Assembly (NCBI RefSeq): GCF_003345525.1
Contig: NZ_QQNH01000025.1
Coordinates: forward strand, 1-40,934
DNA length: 40,934 bases
Reading direction: 5' to 3'
Source: Pelagibacterium lacus
GTDB lineage: Bacteria > Pseudomonadota > Alphaproteobacteria > Rhizobiales > Devosiaceae
In this document: piece by piece, positions 25,819 through 34,897 of the stretch
Numbering within the stretch: the stretch's first letter is position 1
Layout: each line of letters begins with the position of its first letter
Made by a program: the position numbers and the translations under genes
Notes under the pieces: generated by a model
Told to the model about the DNA's origin: nothing
Databases searched by the model: none
What the model saw: only the letters and a program-made list of their open reading frames with translations

Positions 25819-27624
25819 ATGACCTCTGCCGTCCCGCAATCGACCCACAATCAGTTCGGCGATCTGCCCGAATGGGATCTGTCCGATCTCTATCCCGGGG
25901 TGGGGTCGGAAGAACTCAAGGCCGACCTCGCTTTTCTCGAGGCCGAGACCAGGGCGTTCGAGGCCGATTACAAGAGCAAGCTCGAAAGCCTCGCCGGGTC
26001 CGATGGGCTGGTCGCGGCGGTCCGGCGCTATGAAAAGCTCGACGAGGTGTTCGGGCGGCTGGGCTCGTTCGCCTATCTCAACTATGCGCAGAACACCGCC
26101 GATCCCGACCGCGCCAAATTCCTCGGCGATACCCAGGACAAGCTGACCGCATTTTCGACGCGGACCCTGTTCTTCGCCCTGGAGATCAACCGCATCGCGG
26201 ACGATGTGCTCGACGCCGCCTTCGGCCGCAGCGCCGACCTGGCCCATTACCGCCCCTGGTTCACCGAATTGCGCAAATCGCGGCCCTATCAGCTCGAAGA
26301 TCGCGTGGAAGAGCTGTTCCATGACAAATATGTCACCGGCCACGCGGCCTGGAACCGGCTGTTCGACGAAACCATGGCTTCGCTCAAATTCGAGGTCGAT
26401 GGTGAGACGCTGGGCCTCGAGCAGACGCTGAATCTGCTCAGTGACAAGGACGAGGCCAAGCGCGCCAGCGCGTTCAAGGCCCTGTCGAAGACCCTTTCGG
26501 ACAATAAGCGGCTTTTCGTCCACATCACCAATGTGATGGCCAAGGACAAGGAGATTTCCGATCGCTGGCGCGGCTATGAGGACGTCGCCGACAGCCGGCA
26601 TCTGGCCAATTCGGTGGAGCGCGAGGTAGTCGAGGCGCTGGAGAAGGCGGTGCGCGAGGCCTATCCGCGGCTTTCCCATCGCTACTACCAGATGAAGGCC
26701 AAATGGTTCGGCAAGGACCAGCTCGACCCCTGGGACCGCAATGCGCCGCTGCCCACCTCCGACGATCGCATCTTCGATTGGGAAACCGCCAAGACCACCG
26801 TGCTCGACGCGTATGGGCGGTTCTCGCCGCGGCTGGCCGAGATCGCGCAGCCCTTCTTCGACAGCGGCTGGATCGATGCGCCGGTCAAGCCCAACAAGGC
26901 GCCGGGCGCCTTCGCCCATCCCACCGTCACCACGGCGCATCCCTATCTGATGCTCAACTATATGGGCCGGACGCGCGACGTGATGACGCTGGCCCATGAG
27001 TTGGGCCATGGGGTGCATCAGCGGCTGGCGGCGTCGCAGGGTGAATTGATGGCCCCCACGCCCCTGACCCTTGCCGAAACGGCCAGCGTGTTCGGGGAGA
27101 TGCTGACCTTCCGCGCCATTCTCGACCAGACCAGCGATCCCCGGCAGCGTTTCGCGCTCATCGCGTCAAAGATCGAGGACATGCTCAACACCGTGGTGCG
27201 GCAGATCTCGTTCTACACCTTCGAGCGCAAAGTGCATCTGGCGCGCCGCGAAGGCGAATTGCGGGCCGAGGAACTCGACAGGTTCTGGATGGAGATTTCC
27301 CGCGAGAGCCTGGGACCGGGCATCCGCCTGCCCGAGGAATATGGCTCACTCTGGACCTATGTCGGGCATTTCATTCACGCGCCCTTCTATGTTTACGCCT
27401 ATGCATTCGGCGATTGCCTGGTTAATTCGCTCTTTGCGCAATATGAAAAATCGAGCGAAGGCTTTGCCGAACGCTATTTCGAAATGCTGAGCGCCGGGGG
27501 CTCCAAGCATCATTCGGAACTGCTGGCACCCTTCGGGCTCGATGCGCGCGATCCGCAATTCTGGTCGCTGGGACTGTCGATGATCGAAAGACTCATTGAC
27601 GAACTCGAGCAAACTCAGCCCTAA
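25819..27624 (+). CDS. pepF: Oligoendopeptidase F (M3 family)
   Basis: This cytoplasmic zinc metallopeptidase cleaves short oligopeptides. The 601-residue protein has the PepF N-terminal domain (WDLSDLYPG, then a helical region) and the M3 catalytic domain. The zinc motif is MTLAHELGHGVHQ with His393, Glu394 and His397, and the third ligand is Glu420 in LAETASVFGEM. The late motifs YVGHFIHAPFYVYAYAFG and LSAGGSKHHSELL are typical. The ATG at 25819 has a weak ribosome site. It reads divergently from the NtrC-like gene, and 40 bases separate it from the oxidase subunit gene. It could degrade peptides brought in by the Opp system; that link is inferred. Confidence 0.94.
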   Translation: MTSAVPQSTHNQFGDLPEWDLSDLYPGVGSEELKADLAFLEAETRAFEADYKSKLESLAGSDGLVAAVRRYEKLDEVFGRLGSFAYLNYAQNTADPDRAKFLGDTQDKLTAFSTRTLFFALEINRIADDVLDAAFGRSADLAHYRPWFTELRKSRPYQLEDRVEELFHDKYVTGHAAWNRLFDETMASLKFEVDGETLGLEQTLNLLSDKDEAKRASAFKALSKTLSDNKRLFVHITNVMAKDKEISDRWRGYEDVADSRHLANSVEREVVEALEKAVREAYPRLSHRYYQMKAKWFGKDQLDPWDRNAPLPTSDDRIFDWETAKTTVLDAYGRFSPRLAEIAQPFFDSGWIDAPVKPNKAPGAFAHPTVTTAHPYLMLNYMGRTRDVMTLAHELGHGVHQRLAASQGELMAPTPLTLAETASVFGEMLTFRAILDQTSDPRQRFALIASKIEDMLNTVVRQISFYTFERKVHLARREGELRAEELDRFWMEISRESLGPGIRLPEEYGSLWTYVGHFIHAPFYVYAYAFGDCLVNSLFAQYEKSSEGFAERYFEMLSAGGSKHHSELLAPFGLDARDPQFWSLGLSMIERLIDELEQTQP

Positions 27625-27664
27625 AGGGGCCCATCGCTTTTTCAGATCAACAGGGGAATACGAC

Positions 27665-27838
27665 ATGGCCGAAGAAATGGTCGCAACCTATACCGACAAG
27701 CCCTTGACCGAGTCGCAGAAGGAAAAGGACCTCGTCGAGCACACCAAGACCTACGGTGCCTTCATGAGTGGCCTGAAGTGGTCGACCATCGTCACCGCGG
27801 CCGTTCTGGTCGTTCTGTATCTGGTTTTCGTCGCCTAG
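27665..27838 (+). CDS. aa3-type cytochrome c oxidase subunit IV
   Basis: This 57-residue, single-pass membrane protein belongs to the bacterial aa3-type oxidase subunit IV family. A polar N-terminus with KDLVEHTKTYGAFM matches the family motif (an HxxTYxxFM-like segment). A helix at about 39-56 follows (WSTIVTAAVLVVLYLVFVA). The ribosome site AGGGGA precedes the ATG. The main oxidase genes are elsewhere, as is usual. It lies 40 bases before pntAA, a conserved neighbourhood in rhizobia. Confidence 0.88.
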   Translation: MAEEMVATYTDKPLTESQKEKDLVEHTKTYGAFMSGLKWSTIVTAAVLVVLYLVFVA

Positions 27839-27878
27839 GGCACAGGCCCGCATGGCGGGTCACAAGAGGGAATTTTTC

Positions 27879-29312
27879 ATGAAAATTGCGGTCATGCGTG
27901 AGCGCGCGGGGGGCGAGACCCGTGTTGCCGCGACACCCGAGACCGTCGCCAAGCTCATCGGGTTCGGTGCGACGGTCAGCGTCGAAAAAGGAGCGGGGGA
28001 CGCCTCGCGCATTCTGGACGGCCAGTACGAAGCCGCCGGGGCGAGCCTTGAGGCCACCGCCGCCGCCGCCGTCAAGGGCGCCGATGTGATCCTCGCGGTC
28101 CGGCGGCCGGAGGTCGGGGCGCTGTCGGGCGCGGCCAAGGGCGCGCTGGTGCTCGCCGTCGCCGATCCCTATGGAAACGAAGCGGCGCTGGCCGCGCTGG
28201 CCGGAGCCGGGTTCTCCGTCCTGGCCATGGAACTGATGCCGCGCATCACGCGCGCCCAGGTCATGGACGTGCTGTCCTCGCAGGCCAACCTCGCCGGCTA
28301 CCAGGCGGTGATCGAGGCGGCGCTGGCCTATGACCGGGCCATGCCCATGATGATGACCGCCGCCGGTACGGTGCGCGCGGCCAAGGTGTTCGTGATGGGC
28401 GCCGGCGTCGCCGGCCTGCAGGCCATCGCCACCGCTCGCCGCCTCGGTGCCGCCGTCTCGGCCACCGACGTGCGCGCCGCGGCGGGCGAGCAGGTGGAAT
28501 CGCTGGGCGCCAAGTTCATCATGACCGATGCGCTCAAAGACGCTTCGGGCAGCGGCGGCTACGCGCGTGAGCTGACCCCAGAGGAACAGGCGGCCCAGGC
28601 CGAGCTTGTCGCGGGTCACATCGCCAAGCAGGATATCGTGGTCACCACGGCGCTGATCCCCGGCCGTCCGGCCCCGAGGCTCGTCACCAAAGCGATGGTC
28701 GAATCCATGGCTCCGGGTTCGGTGCTGGTCGATCTCGCCGCCGAACGTGGCGGCAATGTCGAATTGACCCGTCCCGGCGAAGTCGTGGTGCATAACGGGG
28801 TGACCATCATCGGTCTCCTCAACCGCGCCGGCAAGATCGCCGCCACCGCCTCGCAGCTCTATGCCAAGAACCTCCTCGCTTTCCTCGAGACCATGATCGA
28901 CAAGGACGCCAAGGCGCTCAAGGTCGATTGGGAGGACGAACTGGTCAAGGCGACGCTGCTCACCCGCGACGGTGCGGTGGTCCACCCCAATTTCGCCGAA
29001 GCCGCCAGCGCGGCTGCGAAAGCCGAGCCCAAGCCGGTTGAAGCCGACAAGCCCGTTGCCAAGGCGCCCGCCAAGACCGGCGCCGCCGCCAAGGCGGCAG
29101 AGGCCAAGGTCGCGACGGCCGGTGCGGTTTCGGTGGCCGGCGAGAAGCCTGCGCGCAAGCGCACCCCGGCCAAGACCGGCGCTGCATCGAAAACCGCTGA
29201 GGCCGCTCCCGAAGCCGCCAAGCCTGCGGCCAGGAAGGCCCCGGCCCGCAAGCCCGCAGCGAAAAAACCTGCCGCGAAAAAGACTGTGATCAAATCGGAT
29301 GGAGAGGCATAA
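27879..29312 (+). CDS. pntAA: NAD(P) transhydrogenase subunit alpha 1 with Lys/Ala-rich tail
   Basis: This is the NAD(H)-binding domain I of the proton-translocating transhydrogenase, which makes NADPH at the inner membrane. The conserved part (1 to about 372) starts [20 protein letters not shown] and contains the Rossmann motif [20 protein letters not shown] and [19 protein letters not shown]. It ends near VVHPNFAEA. Known PntAA proteins stop close to there (about 375-385 residues), but this one continues to 477. The last 100 residues are Ala, Lys and Pro rich, with two related blocks around [13 protein letters not shown] and [13 protein letters not shown], and it ends [19 protein letters not shown] 27879 follows AGAGGGA. 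It overlaps pntAB by one base (TAATG). Confidence 0.95.
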   Translation: MKIAVMRERAGGETRVAATPETVAKLIGFGATVSVEKGAGDASRILDGQYEAAGASLEATAAAAVKGADVILAVRRPEVGALSGAAKGALVLAVADPYGNEAALAALAGAGFSVLAMELMPRITRAQVMDVLSSQANLAGYQAVIEAALAYDRAMPMMMTAAGTVRAAKVFVMGAGVAGLQAIATARRLGAAVSATDVRAAAGEQVESLGAKFIMTDALKDASGSGGYARELTPEEQAAQAELVAGHIAKQDIVVTTALIPGRPAPRLVTKAMVESMAPGSVLVDLAAERGGNVELTRPGEVVVHNGVTIIGLLNRAGKIAATASQLYAKNLLAFLETMIDKDAKALKVDWEDELVKATLLTRDGAVVHPNFAEAASAAAKAEPKPVEADKPVAKAPAKTGAAAKAAEAKVATAGAVSVAGEKPARKRTPAKTGAASKTAEAAPEAAKPAARKAPARKPAAKKPAAKKTVIKSDGEA

Positions 29313-29614
29313 TGGGCGGCGTCGTTGATCCCTTTTTCTTTTTTCTCTCGGTGTTCGTGCTGGCGATCTTCGTCGGCTATTACGTCGTCTGGTCGGTGAC
29401 TCCGGCTCTTCATACCCCCCTCATGGCGGTGACCAACGCGATCTCCTCGGTGATCGTGGTGGGTGCGCTGCTCGCCGTGGGCGTGGCCAGCGTCGGCGAG
29501 CCCGGCCCGGCCCGCTGGTTCGGCTTCGTGGCGCTCATTCTGGCGAGCGTCAACATTTTCGGGGGCTTCCTCGTCACCCAGCGCATGCTGGCGATGTACA
29601 AGAAGAAGGGCTGA
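29312..29614 (+). CDS. pntAB: NAD(P) transhydrogenase subunit alpha 2
   Basis: This 100-residue membrane subunit supplies part of the proton channel (domain II). It has three hydrophobic segments, [36 protein letters not shown] and [19 protein letters not shown], with the conserved [17 protein letters not shown] between the first two. It ends in the basic tail [12 protein letters not shown]. Its ATG overlaps the pntAA stop. It is followed five bases later by pntB. Confidence 0.95.
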   Translation: MGGVVDPFFFFLSVFVLAIFVGYYVVWSVTPALHTPLMAVTNAISSVIVVGALLAVGVASVGEPGPARWFGFVALILASVNIFGGFLVTQRMLAMYKKKG

Positions 29615-29618
29615 GGAC

Positions 29619-31025
29619 ATGATTTCCGCCAATATCGCGGCCCTGGCCTATCTGGTCGCCGGGTCGCTGTTCATTCTCGCCCTGCGCGGGCTCTCCTCGC
29701 CCACCACGGCACGGCGCGGCAATACCTTCGGCATGGTCGGCATGACCATCGCCGTGCTCACCACGCTGGCCATCGCGGCGCCCACCGATCCTTTCGCCTG
29801 GGTGCTGATCATCGGGGGCCTTGCCATCGGTGGCGGCATCGGCGCGTTCATCGCGCGCGGCGTGCCCATGACGGCGATGCCGCAGCTCGTCGCGGCCTTC
29901 CACTCGCTGGTCGGCCTTGCCGCCGTGTTCGTGGCCGCCGCGGCGCTCTATGCCCCGGTCGCCTTCGGCATCGGGGAGCCGGGCCATATCCATGTGCAGG
30001 CGCTCATCGAAATGAGCATCGGCACGGCCATCGGTGCCTTCACCTTCACCGGTTCGGTCATCGCCTTCGCCAAGCTCGACGGCCGCATGAGCGGCAAGCC
30101 GATCCTCCTGCCGGCGCGGCACCTCATCCACATCGCGGTCGCCGTGGCGATCGTCGTGCTGGTCTGGTATTTCTCGCTCACTGCCGATCCCATGGCCTTC
30201 TGGGCGATCACCATCCTCGCCCTCATTCTGGGTGGGCTGATGATCATCCCGATCGGCGGCGCGGACATGCCGGTCGTCGTGTCCATGCTCAATTCCTATT
30301 CGGGCTGGGCGGCAGCGGGCATCGGCTTCACCCTGGGCAACACGGCGCTGATCATCACCGGTGCGCTGGTCGGCTCCTCGGGCGCCATCCTCTCCTACAT
30401 CATGTGCAAGGCCATGAACCGCAGCTTCATCTCGGTGATCCTGGGCGGGTTCGGGGGCGACGATGCCGCCGCTTCCGCCGGCGGTGTCGAGGAGCGCCCG
30501 GTCAAGCAGGGCTCGGCGGAAGACGCCGCCTTCATCATGCAGAACGCCTCCAAGGTCATCATCGTGCCCGGCTACGGCATGGCGGTGGCCCAGGCCCAGC
30601 ATGCGCTGCGCGAAATGGCCGACGAGCTCAAGGCGGCCGGTGTCGACGTCAAATACGCTATCCACCCGGTGGCGGGCCGCATGCCGGGGCACATGAACGT
30701 GCTCTTGGCCGAAGCCAATGTGCCCTATGACGAAGTGTTCGAGCTCGAGGACATCAACTCCGAGTTCGCCCAGGCCGACGTGGCTTTCGTCATAGGCGCC
30801 AATGACGTGACCAACCCCGCCGCCAAGACCGACAAGACCTCGCCGATCTACGGCATGCCGATCCTCGACGTGGAGAAGGCCGGCACGGTGCTGTTCATCA
30901 AGCGCGGCATGGCCGCCGGTTATGCGGGCGTGCAGAACGAGTTGTTCTTCCGCGACAACACCATGATGCTGTTCGGCGACGCCAAGAAGGTCACCGAGGC
31001 CATCGTCAAGTCGATGAACCACTGA
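29619..31025 (+). CDS. pntB: NAD(P) transhydrogenase subunit beta
   Basis: PntB carries most of the proton channel (domain II) and the NADP(H)-binding domain III. The 468 residues show about nine membrane helices up to residue 270, with PQLVAAFHSLVGLAAV and MPVVVSMLNSYSGWAAAGIGF. A soluble domain follows from about 300: VIIVPGYGMAVAQAQHAL, HPVAGRMPGHMNVLLAEANV, FVIGANDVTNPAAKTD and VLFIKRGMAAGYAGVQNELF. The ATG at 29619 has GAGG just upstream. It ends the operon and is followed by a perfect terminator. Confidence 0.96.
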   Translation: MISANIAALAYLVAGSLFILALRGLSSPTTARRGNTFGMVGMTIAVLTTLAIAAPTDPFAWVLIIGGLAIGGGIGAFIARGVPMTAMPQLVAAFHSLVGLAAVFVAAAALYAPVAFGIGEPGHIHVQALIEMSIGTAIGAFTFTGSVIAFAKLDGRMSGKPILLPARHLIHIAVAVAIVVLVWYFSLTADPMAFWAITILALILGGLMIIPIGGADMPVVVSMLNSYSGWAAAGIGFTLGNTALIITGALVGSSGAILSYIMCKAMNRSFISVILGGFGGDDAAASAGGVEERPVKQGSAEDAAFIMQNASKVIIVPGYGMAVAQAQHALREMADELKAAGVDVKYAIHPVAGRMPGHMNVLLAEANVPYDEVFELEDINSEFAQADVAFVIGANDVTNPAAKTDKTSPIYGMPILDVEKAGTVLFIKRGMAAGYAGVQNELFFRDNTMMLFGDAKKVTEAIVKSMNH

Positions 31026-31047
31026 TTTCGCGATTGCGATCATCGGC

Positions 31048-31084
31048 AAAGGGCCCGGAAGCGATTTCCGGGCCCTTTTGTTTT
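31048..31084 (+). terminator. Terminator of the pnt operon
   Basis: AAAGGGCCCGGAA (31048-31060) pairs fully with TTCCGGGCCCTTT (31066-31078) around GCGAT and continues into a T-rich stretch. It lies 22 bases after the pntB stop and is the strongest terminator in the window. Confidence 0.92.
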
Positions 31085-31157
31085 CGGTTACACCGCTGTG
31101 CGTACTTGAGCGCGGGCAGGCGCGTGCCCATTTTGGGCGCAACAGAGAAGGATTTTC

Positions 31158-31802
31158 ATGACCCAGGCCATTCGCATCGATCTGTTCACCGATATCGTCT
31201 GCCCGTGGTGCCTGATCGGCACGGCGCGGCTGGATCAGGCGCTGGCCCTGCTCGATGACGCTGTGAAGGTGGAGATTTTCCACCATCCCTTCCTCCTCGA
31301 CCCCTCGACGCCCGAGGCGGGGCAGAATACCAAGGAAAGGCTCGAGGCCAAATATGGCGGCGATATCGGGGCCATGCAGGGGCGTGTCGAGGCCGCGGCG
31401 CGCGATGCCGGCGTGCCGCTCGATCTCTCCGTCCAGCCCATGAGCTATCCCACGGTCAAGCCGCATACGCTGATCCGTTCGGCCGCGCCCGAGCAGCAAT
31501 ACGCGCTCGCCAAGGCCTTCGCCGCCGCCTATTTCCTCGAAGGCCGCGACATCACCGACAATGCGCTGCTGGCCGATATCGCCGCGGCGCACGGCTTCGA
31601 TCGCGAGGCGGCGCTGGCGCTGATCACCGATCAGGCGGAACTCGATACCACCAAGGCCATGGCGGTCTCGGCCAGCCAGCAGGGCATCAATGGCGTCCCC
31701 TTCTTCATCTTCAACAACCAGTTCGCCATTTCGGGCGGCCAGCCGCCGGAAGTGTTCGCGCGGGCCTTCCGCGTGGCGCTGGGGCAAGAGGCGCTGAACT
31801 AG
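31158..31802 (+). CDS. DsbA-family oxidoreductase, FrnE-like
   Basis: This is a 214-residue thioredoxin-fold protein of the DsbA family. It starts IRIDLFTDIVCPWCLIGTARL with active-site Cys15 and Cys18 (CPWC). A helical insertion of the FrnE/isomerase type follows. The cis-proline strand GVPFFIFNNQFAISGGQPPE lies near the end. There is no signal peptide, so it is cytoplasmic, unlike DsbA proper. Relatives act in thiol redox reactions and oxidative stress; the substrate is unknown. The ribosome site is GAAGGA. It follows the pnt terminator and is probably transcribed separately. Confidence 0.9.
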   Translation: MTQAIRIDLFTDIVCPWCLIGTARLDQALALLDDAVKVEIFHHPFLLDPSTPEAGQNTKERLEAKYGGDIGAMQGRVEAAARDAGVPLDLSVQPMSYPTVKPHTLIRSAAPEQQYALAKAFAAAYFLEGRDITDNALLADIAAAHGFDREAALALITDQAELDTTKAMAVSASQQGINGVPFFIFNNQFAISGGQPPEVFARAFRVALGQEALN

Positions 31803-31811
31803 ACGCCCAGT

Positions 31812-31866
31812 CCTCCCGGCGGTATCAGGGGCTGGCAATACCCTGAGGCGGCCGGGAGGGATTTTT
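31812..31866 (+). promoter_or_regulatory. Long hairpin ending at the hydrolase start codon
   Basis: CCTCCCGGC (31812-31820) pairs with GCCGGGAGG (31851-31859), and inside it TCAGGG (31825-31830) pairs with CCCTGA (31841-31846). It ends GATTTTT directly before ATG 31867. The GGGAGG that should be the ribosome site is in the 3' arm. It can be read as a terminator for the FrnE-like gene or as a translation block on the hydrolase gene. Confidence 0.65.
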
Positions 31867-32670
31867 ATGGTCAAGAAGATCGCCATCGGCGTCGTGGTGC
31901 TGCTCGTCGTGGTCTATGGCGGGTTGCTCGCCTATCTCTACGTCAATCAGCGCAGCTTCTTTTTCAGCCCGGCCGGGGAGATCTTCGACCCGCAGGCGGT
32001 GGGGATGGCAGCCGAGATCGTCTCCATCCCGACCAGCGAGGGCGAGGTGATCGCCGGCTGGTATGCGCCGCCGGCCGACGCTCTGCCGGCCATCCTCTAT
32101 CTCAAGGGCAATACGGGCAGCTTTTCCGCCGAGCATGAGCGCTTTGCCGCGTTTGTCGAAGCCGGCTACGGGTTCCTGTCGGTCGACTATCGCGGTTTCC
32201 CGCTGTCGCCTGGCGAGATCACCCAGGATCATATCCTCGCCGATGCGCTGGCAGCGTTCGACTGGCTGGCCGAGCGGGAGGACGCCATCGTCGTCTGGGG
32301 GCGCTCCCTGGGCGCTTCGCCGGCGGTCTGGGTGGCCAGCCAGCGGGCGGCCGATGCGCTGCTGCTCGAAACCCCGTTCTATTCGGCGGTCAATGTCGCC
32401 GCCGAGCGCTATCCCTTCGCGCCGGTGGCGTGGCTGATGCTCGATCAGTTCCGCTCCAATGACTGGATCGGGGCGGTCGAGGAGCCGCTCATGGTCGCCC
32501 ATGGCACGGCCGACATGACGGTCGGCGTCTCCAATGGCGAACGGCTCTATGTGGAGGCCCCCAATCCCTATCTTCTGTGGATCGAGGAGGGCGCCGACCA
32601 TGGCGATCTCTGGGCGCGCGGCATCTGGGGCCGGGCCCAGGCGTTCTTTGCCGAGGCGGGTGGCCGATAG
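31867..32670 (+). CDS. Membrane-anchored alpha/beta hydrolase
   Basis: This is a 267-residue alpha/beta hydrolase with an N-terminal membrane helix (about 4-26) and a periplasmic-type layout similar to the BEM46/YfhR group. The nucleophile elbow is WGRSLGASP with Ser147. Asp in GTADMTVG and His in GADHGDLW complete the likely triad. An oxyanion-hole strand precedes them (AILYLKGNTGSFSAE). The substrate is unknown. Its ribosome site lies within the hairpin at 31812-31866. It converges on rpsU, and a hairpin between them can end both transcripts. A similar anchored hydrolase lies at 39567. Confidence 0.88.
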   Translation: MVKKIAIGVVVLLVVVYGGLLAYLYVNQRSFFFSPAGEIFDPQAVGMAAEIVSIPTSEGEVIAGWYAPPADALPAILYLKGNTGSFSAEHERFAAFVEAGYGFLSVDYRGFPLSPGEITQDHILADALAAFDWLAEREDAIVVWGRSLGASPAVWVASQRAADALLLETPFYSAVNVAAERYPFAPVAWLMLDQFRSNDWIGAVEEPLMVAHGTADMTVGVSNGERLYVEAPNPYLLWIEEGADHGDLWARGIWGRAQAFFAEAGGR

Positions 32671-32700
32671 AAGCGTTTCAACGCGACACAGCGCAAACGA

Positions 32701-32729
32701 AAACGCCGCCCTTGCGGGACGGCGTTTCT
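32701..32729. terminator. Bidirectional terminator between hydrolase gene and rpsU
   Basis: AAACGCCG (32701-32708) pairs with CGGCGTTT (32720-32727), with inner CCC-TTGC-GGG and one bulged A. A and T runs flank both sides, so it can work on both strands for the two converging genes. Confidence 0.75.
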
Positions 32730-32796
32730 TGCAAATACGTTCGTGTCGAACAGTCGCAGGCTGAAGCGCTTCCAGCGGAAGCGCGCCAAACAAAGA

Positions 32797-33018
32797 CTAG
32801 CGACGACCGGTCGTGATGCCAGCTTCACGCTGCGCACGCTTACGCGCCAGCTTGCGGGCCCGGCGGACAGCCTCGGCCTTCTGGCGAGCCTTCTTTTCGG
32901 AAGGCTTTTCGTAATAGTTGCGAAGCTTCATCTCGCGAAACACACCTTCGCGCTGCAACTTCTTCTTCAGCGCCCGGAGCGCCTGATCGACATTGTTATC
33001 GCGAACGACTACTTGCAC
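32797..33018 (-). CDS. rpsU: 30S ribosomal protein S21 (bS21)
   Basis: This is a small basic protein of the 30S platform. The family core is complete: [40 protein letters not shown] and a basic tail of [13 protein letters not shown] type. The start is not certain: GTG at 33018 gives [11 protein letters not shown], like the family start MQVLVRDNN (73 residues). GTG at 33027 adds three residues and lies close to AAAGGG. I prefer 33018 by homology. Some of the C-terminal tail (GITTGRR) is lineage-specific. Confidence 0.94.
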   Translation of the reverse strand: MQVVVRDNNVDQALRALKKKLQREGVFREMKLRNYYEKPSEKKARQKAEAVRRARKLARKRAQREAGITTGRR

Positions 33019-33071
33019 GCGGAACACCCGCCCTTTCGGTTAGAGAAATTCGGTTGGAAATCAAACACCGA

Positions 33072-33112
33072 AACGCAAAAGCGTTACGGCGCCGACCGGC
33101 ATAAACCGGTCG
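33072..33112 (-). terminator. Tandem hairpins after purEK, before rpsU
   Basis: CGACCGG (33093-33099) pairs with CCGGTCG (33106-33112), and AACGC (33072-33076) pairs with GCGTT (33081-33085). Both lie 60-100 bases after the purK stop on the minus strand. They may end purEK transcription ahead of rpsU. The T run is weak. Confidence 0.35.
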
Positions 33113-33173
33113 CCGTGGTCGCGGAATTAACAGAAGAGTCGGGCTTTGTCCAGAGTTTGGCGGGCCGAGCCGC

Positions 33174-34274
33174 TCACTTCGTGGCCTCGGGCAGCACGAC
33201 GCGATTGACGTGCCCCATCTTGCGCCCCGCCCGCGCCTCGGCCTTGCCATAGACATGGGGCCGGACACCGGGCGCGGCGGCGAGGCCGGCAATATCGGCG
33301 ATCTCGTTGCCGATGAGGTTTTCCATCACCACATCGGCCAGCCGCGTCGTTTGGCCCAGCGGCCAGCCGCAAATGGCGCGGATATGGTTCTCGAACTGGT
33401 CGGTGACGCAGACAGCCTCCGTCCAGTGCCCGGAATTGTGAACGCGGGGCGCGATCTCGTTGACGAGGAGTTCGGGCGCCTCGCCATCGGCGACGAGGAA
33501 GAATTCCACCCCCATGGTGCCGACATAGTCAAGGGCCTGGGCAATCCTCGTGGCGATGTCGCGGGCCATGGCCGCCGCCGCCGGGGAGATGGCGGCGGGG
33601 AGGGTCGAGGTCTTGAGGATGTGGTTGGCGTGGACGTTCTCGGCCGGGTCATAGGTTACCGCCGCGCCATCGCGTCCGCGCGCGACGATCACCGAGATTT
33701 CCTTTTCGAACGGCACGAAGCCTTCGAGGACCAGGTCGACCCCGCCGATCTCGGCGACGGCGGCTTCGGCGTCCCCGGGGCTGCGCAGGATGCGCTGGCC
33801 CTTGCCGTCATAGCCCAGCCGGGTGGTCTTGAGCACGGCGGGCAGGCCGATGGCGTCGACCGCCGCCGGCAGATCGTCGGCGGCGCGCACCGGGTGATAG
33901 GGGGCAATGGCCACCCCCGCATGGCTCAGGAACCCTTTTTCGGCCAGCCGGTCCTGGCTGACTTCGAGTGCCCGCGGGCCGGGATAAAGCGTCACATGCT
34001 CGGCGATAACCCGGGCGGTGGCCAGGGGCACGTTCTCGAACTCATAGGTCACCACGTCGACCGCGCCGGCAAAGGCCCGCAGCGCCGCCACGTCGCCATA
34101 ATCGGCCACCGTCTTCCAGGGGGTGACGTCGAAGGCGGGGCTGGCGGCGTCGGGGCAGAAGATATGGGTGCGCATGCCCAGCCGGCTGGCGGCGAGCGAG
34201 AGCATGCGGCCCAATTGCCCGCCGCCGAGAATACCGATGGTCGCGCCGGGCTTGAGGGGGAAAGACTCAGTCAT
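33174..34274 (-). CDS. purK: N5-carboxyaminoimidazole ribonucleotide synthase
   Basis: PurK makes N5-CAIR from AIR, ATP and bicarbonate in purine synthesis. The 366-residue ATP-grasp enzyme starts with [18 protein letters not shown] and contains [60 protein letters not shown] and the substrate motif [20 protein letters not shown]. The C-terminal [17 protein letters not shown] is typical. The ATG at 34272-34274 overlaps the purE stop region by eight bases, so the two are coupled. Confidence 0.95.
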   Translation of the reverse strand: MTESFPLKPGATIGILGGGQLGRMLSLAASRLGMRTHIFCPDAASPAFDVTPWKTVADYGDVAALRAFAGAVDVVTYEFENVPLATARVIAEHVTLYPGPRALEVSQDRLAEKGFLSHAGVAIAPYHPVRAADDLPAAVDAIGLPAVLKTTRLGYDGKGQRILRSPGDAEAAVAEIGGVDLVLEGFVPFEKEISVIVARGRDGAAVTYDPAENVHANHILKTSTLPAAISPAAAAMARDIATRIAQALDYVGTMGVEFFLVADGEAPELLVNEIAPRVHNSGHWTEAVCVTDQFENHIRAICGWPLGQTTRLADVVMENLIGNEIADIAGLAAAPGVRPHVYGKAEARAGRKMGHVNRVVLPEATK

Positions 34275-34758
34275 CGTCCTTGGGGAACTCCGCAACCGCA
34301 TTGGTCTGCCGCTCGCGCCATTCGGCGAGGCGTTCGGCAAGATCCTCATCGCTGAGCGAGAGGATGGAGGCGGCCAGCAGCGCCGCGTTGATGGCGCCGG
34401 CCTTGCCGATGGCGAGGGTGCCCACGGGCACGCCCCCCGGCATCTGCACGATGGAGAGCAGGCTGTCCTCGCCGCGCAGGGCCTTGGATTCCACCGGCAC
34501 CCCCAATACGGGCAGGGTGGTCATCGATGCGATCATGCCCGGCAGATGGGCGGCGCCGCCCGCGCCGGCGATGATCACCCGGAACCCCTCATCGCGCGCC
34601 GAGGTGGCGAAATCGACCATGCGCAGCGGCGTGCGATGGGCTGAGACGATGCGGGCTTCGTAATCGATCCGCAGCGCTTCCAGGGTTTCGGCGGCAAAGC
34701 GCATGGTCGGCCAGTCCGACTGGCTGCCCATGACGATGGCGATAGGGGGAGATGACAC
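34267..34758 (-). CDS. purE: N5-carboxyaminoimidazole ribonucleotide mutase
   Basis: PurE converts N5-CAIR, the PurK product, to CAIR. The 163 residues carry the class I signatures: [63 protein letters not shown] and [20 protein letters not shown] chose GTG at 34756-34758; TTG three bases upstream is the alternative, and both follow AGAGGG. It overlaps purK by eight bases and is divergent from the AI-2E transporter gene. Confidence 0.94.
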   Translation of the reverse strand: MSSPPIAIVMGSQSDWPTMRFAAETLEALRIDYEARIVSAHRTPLRMVDFATSARDEGFRVIIAGAGGAAHLPGMIASMTTLPVLGVPVESKALRGEDSLLSIVQMPGGVPVGTLAIGKAGAINAALLAASILSLSDEDLAERLAEWRERQTNAVAEFPKDDD

Positions 34759-34897
34759 CAAGAGTCCGACCCTCTTTTGGCTAAGCCGTGGCTGTAGCCG
34801 AAATCACCCTGCGGTTCAAGGCGAACGGGCGACGGAACGTTTGACAGAGCGCGCGCATTAATAGGGCAGGCCCAAAGGGGGGCTTTTGGGGACAACC

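Noticed and set aside
29574-31886. A 770-codon minus-strand frame over pntB and the FrnE-like gene
   Set aside because: It crosses a terminator and two clearly coding plus-strand genes.
34840-34897. TTGACA near 34840 and a small hairpin CCCAAA/TTTGGG (34871-34890) before the AI-2E transporter gene
   Set aside because: No -10 box is found at a proper distance, and the hairpin stem is only six pairs long.
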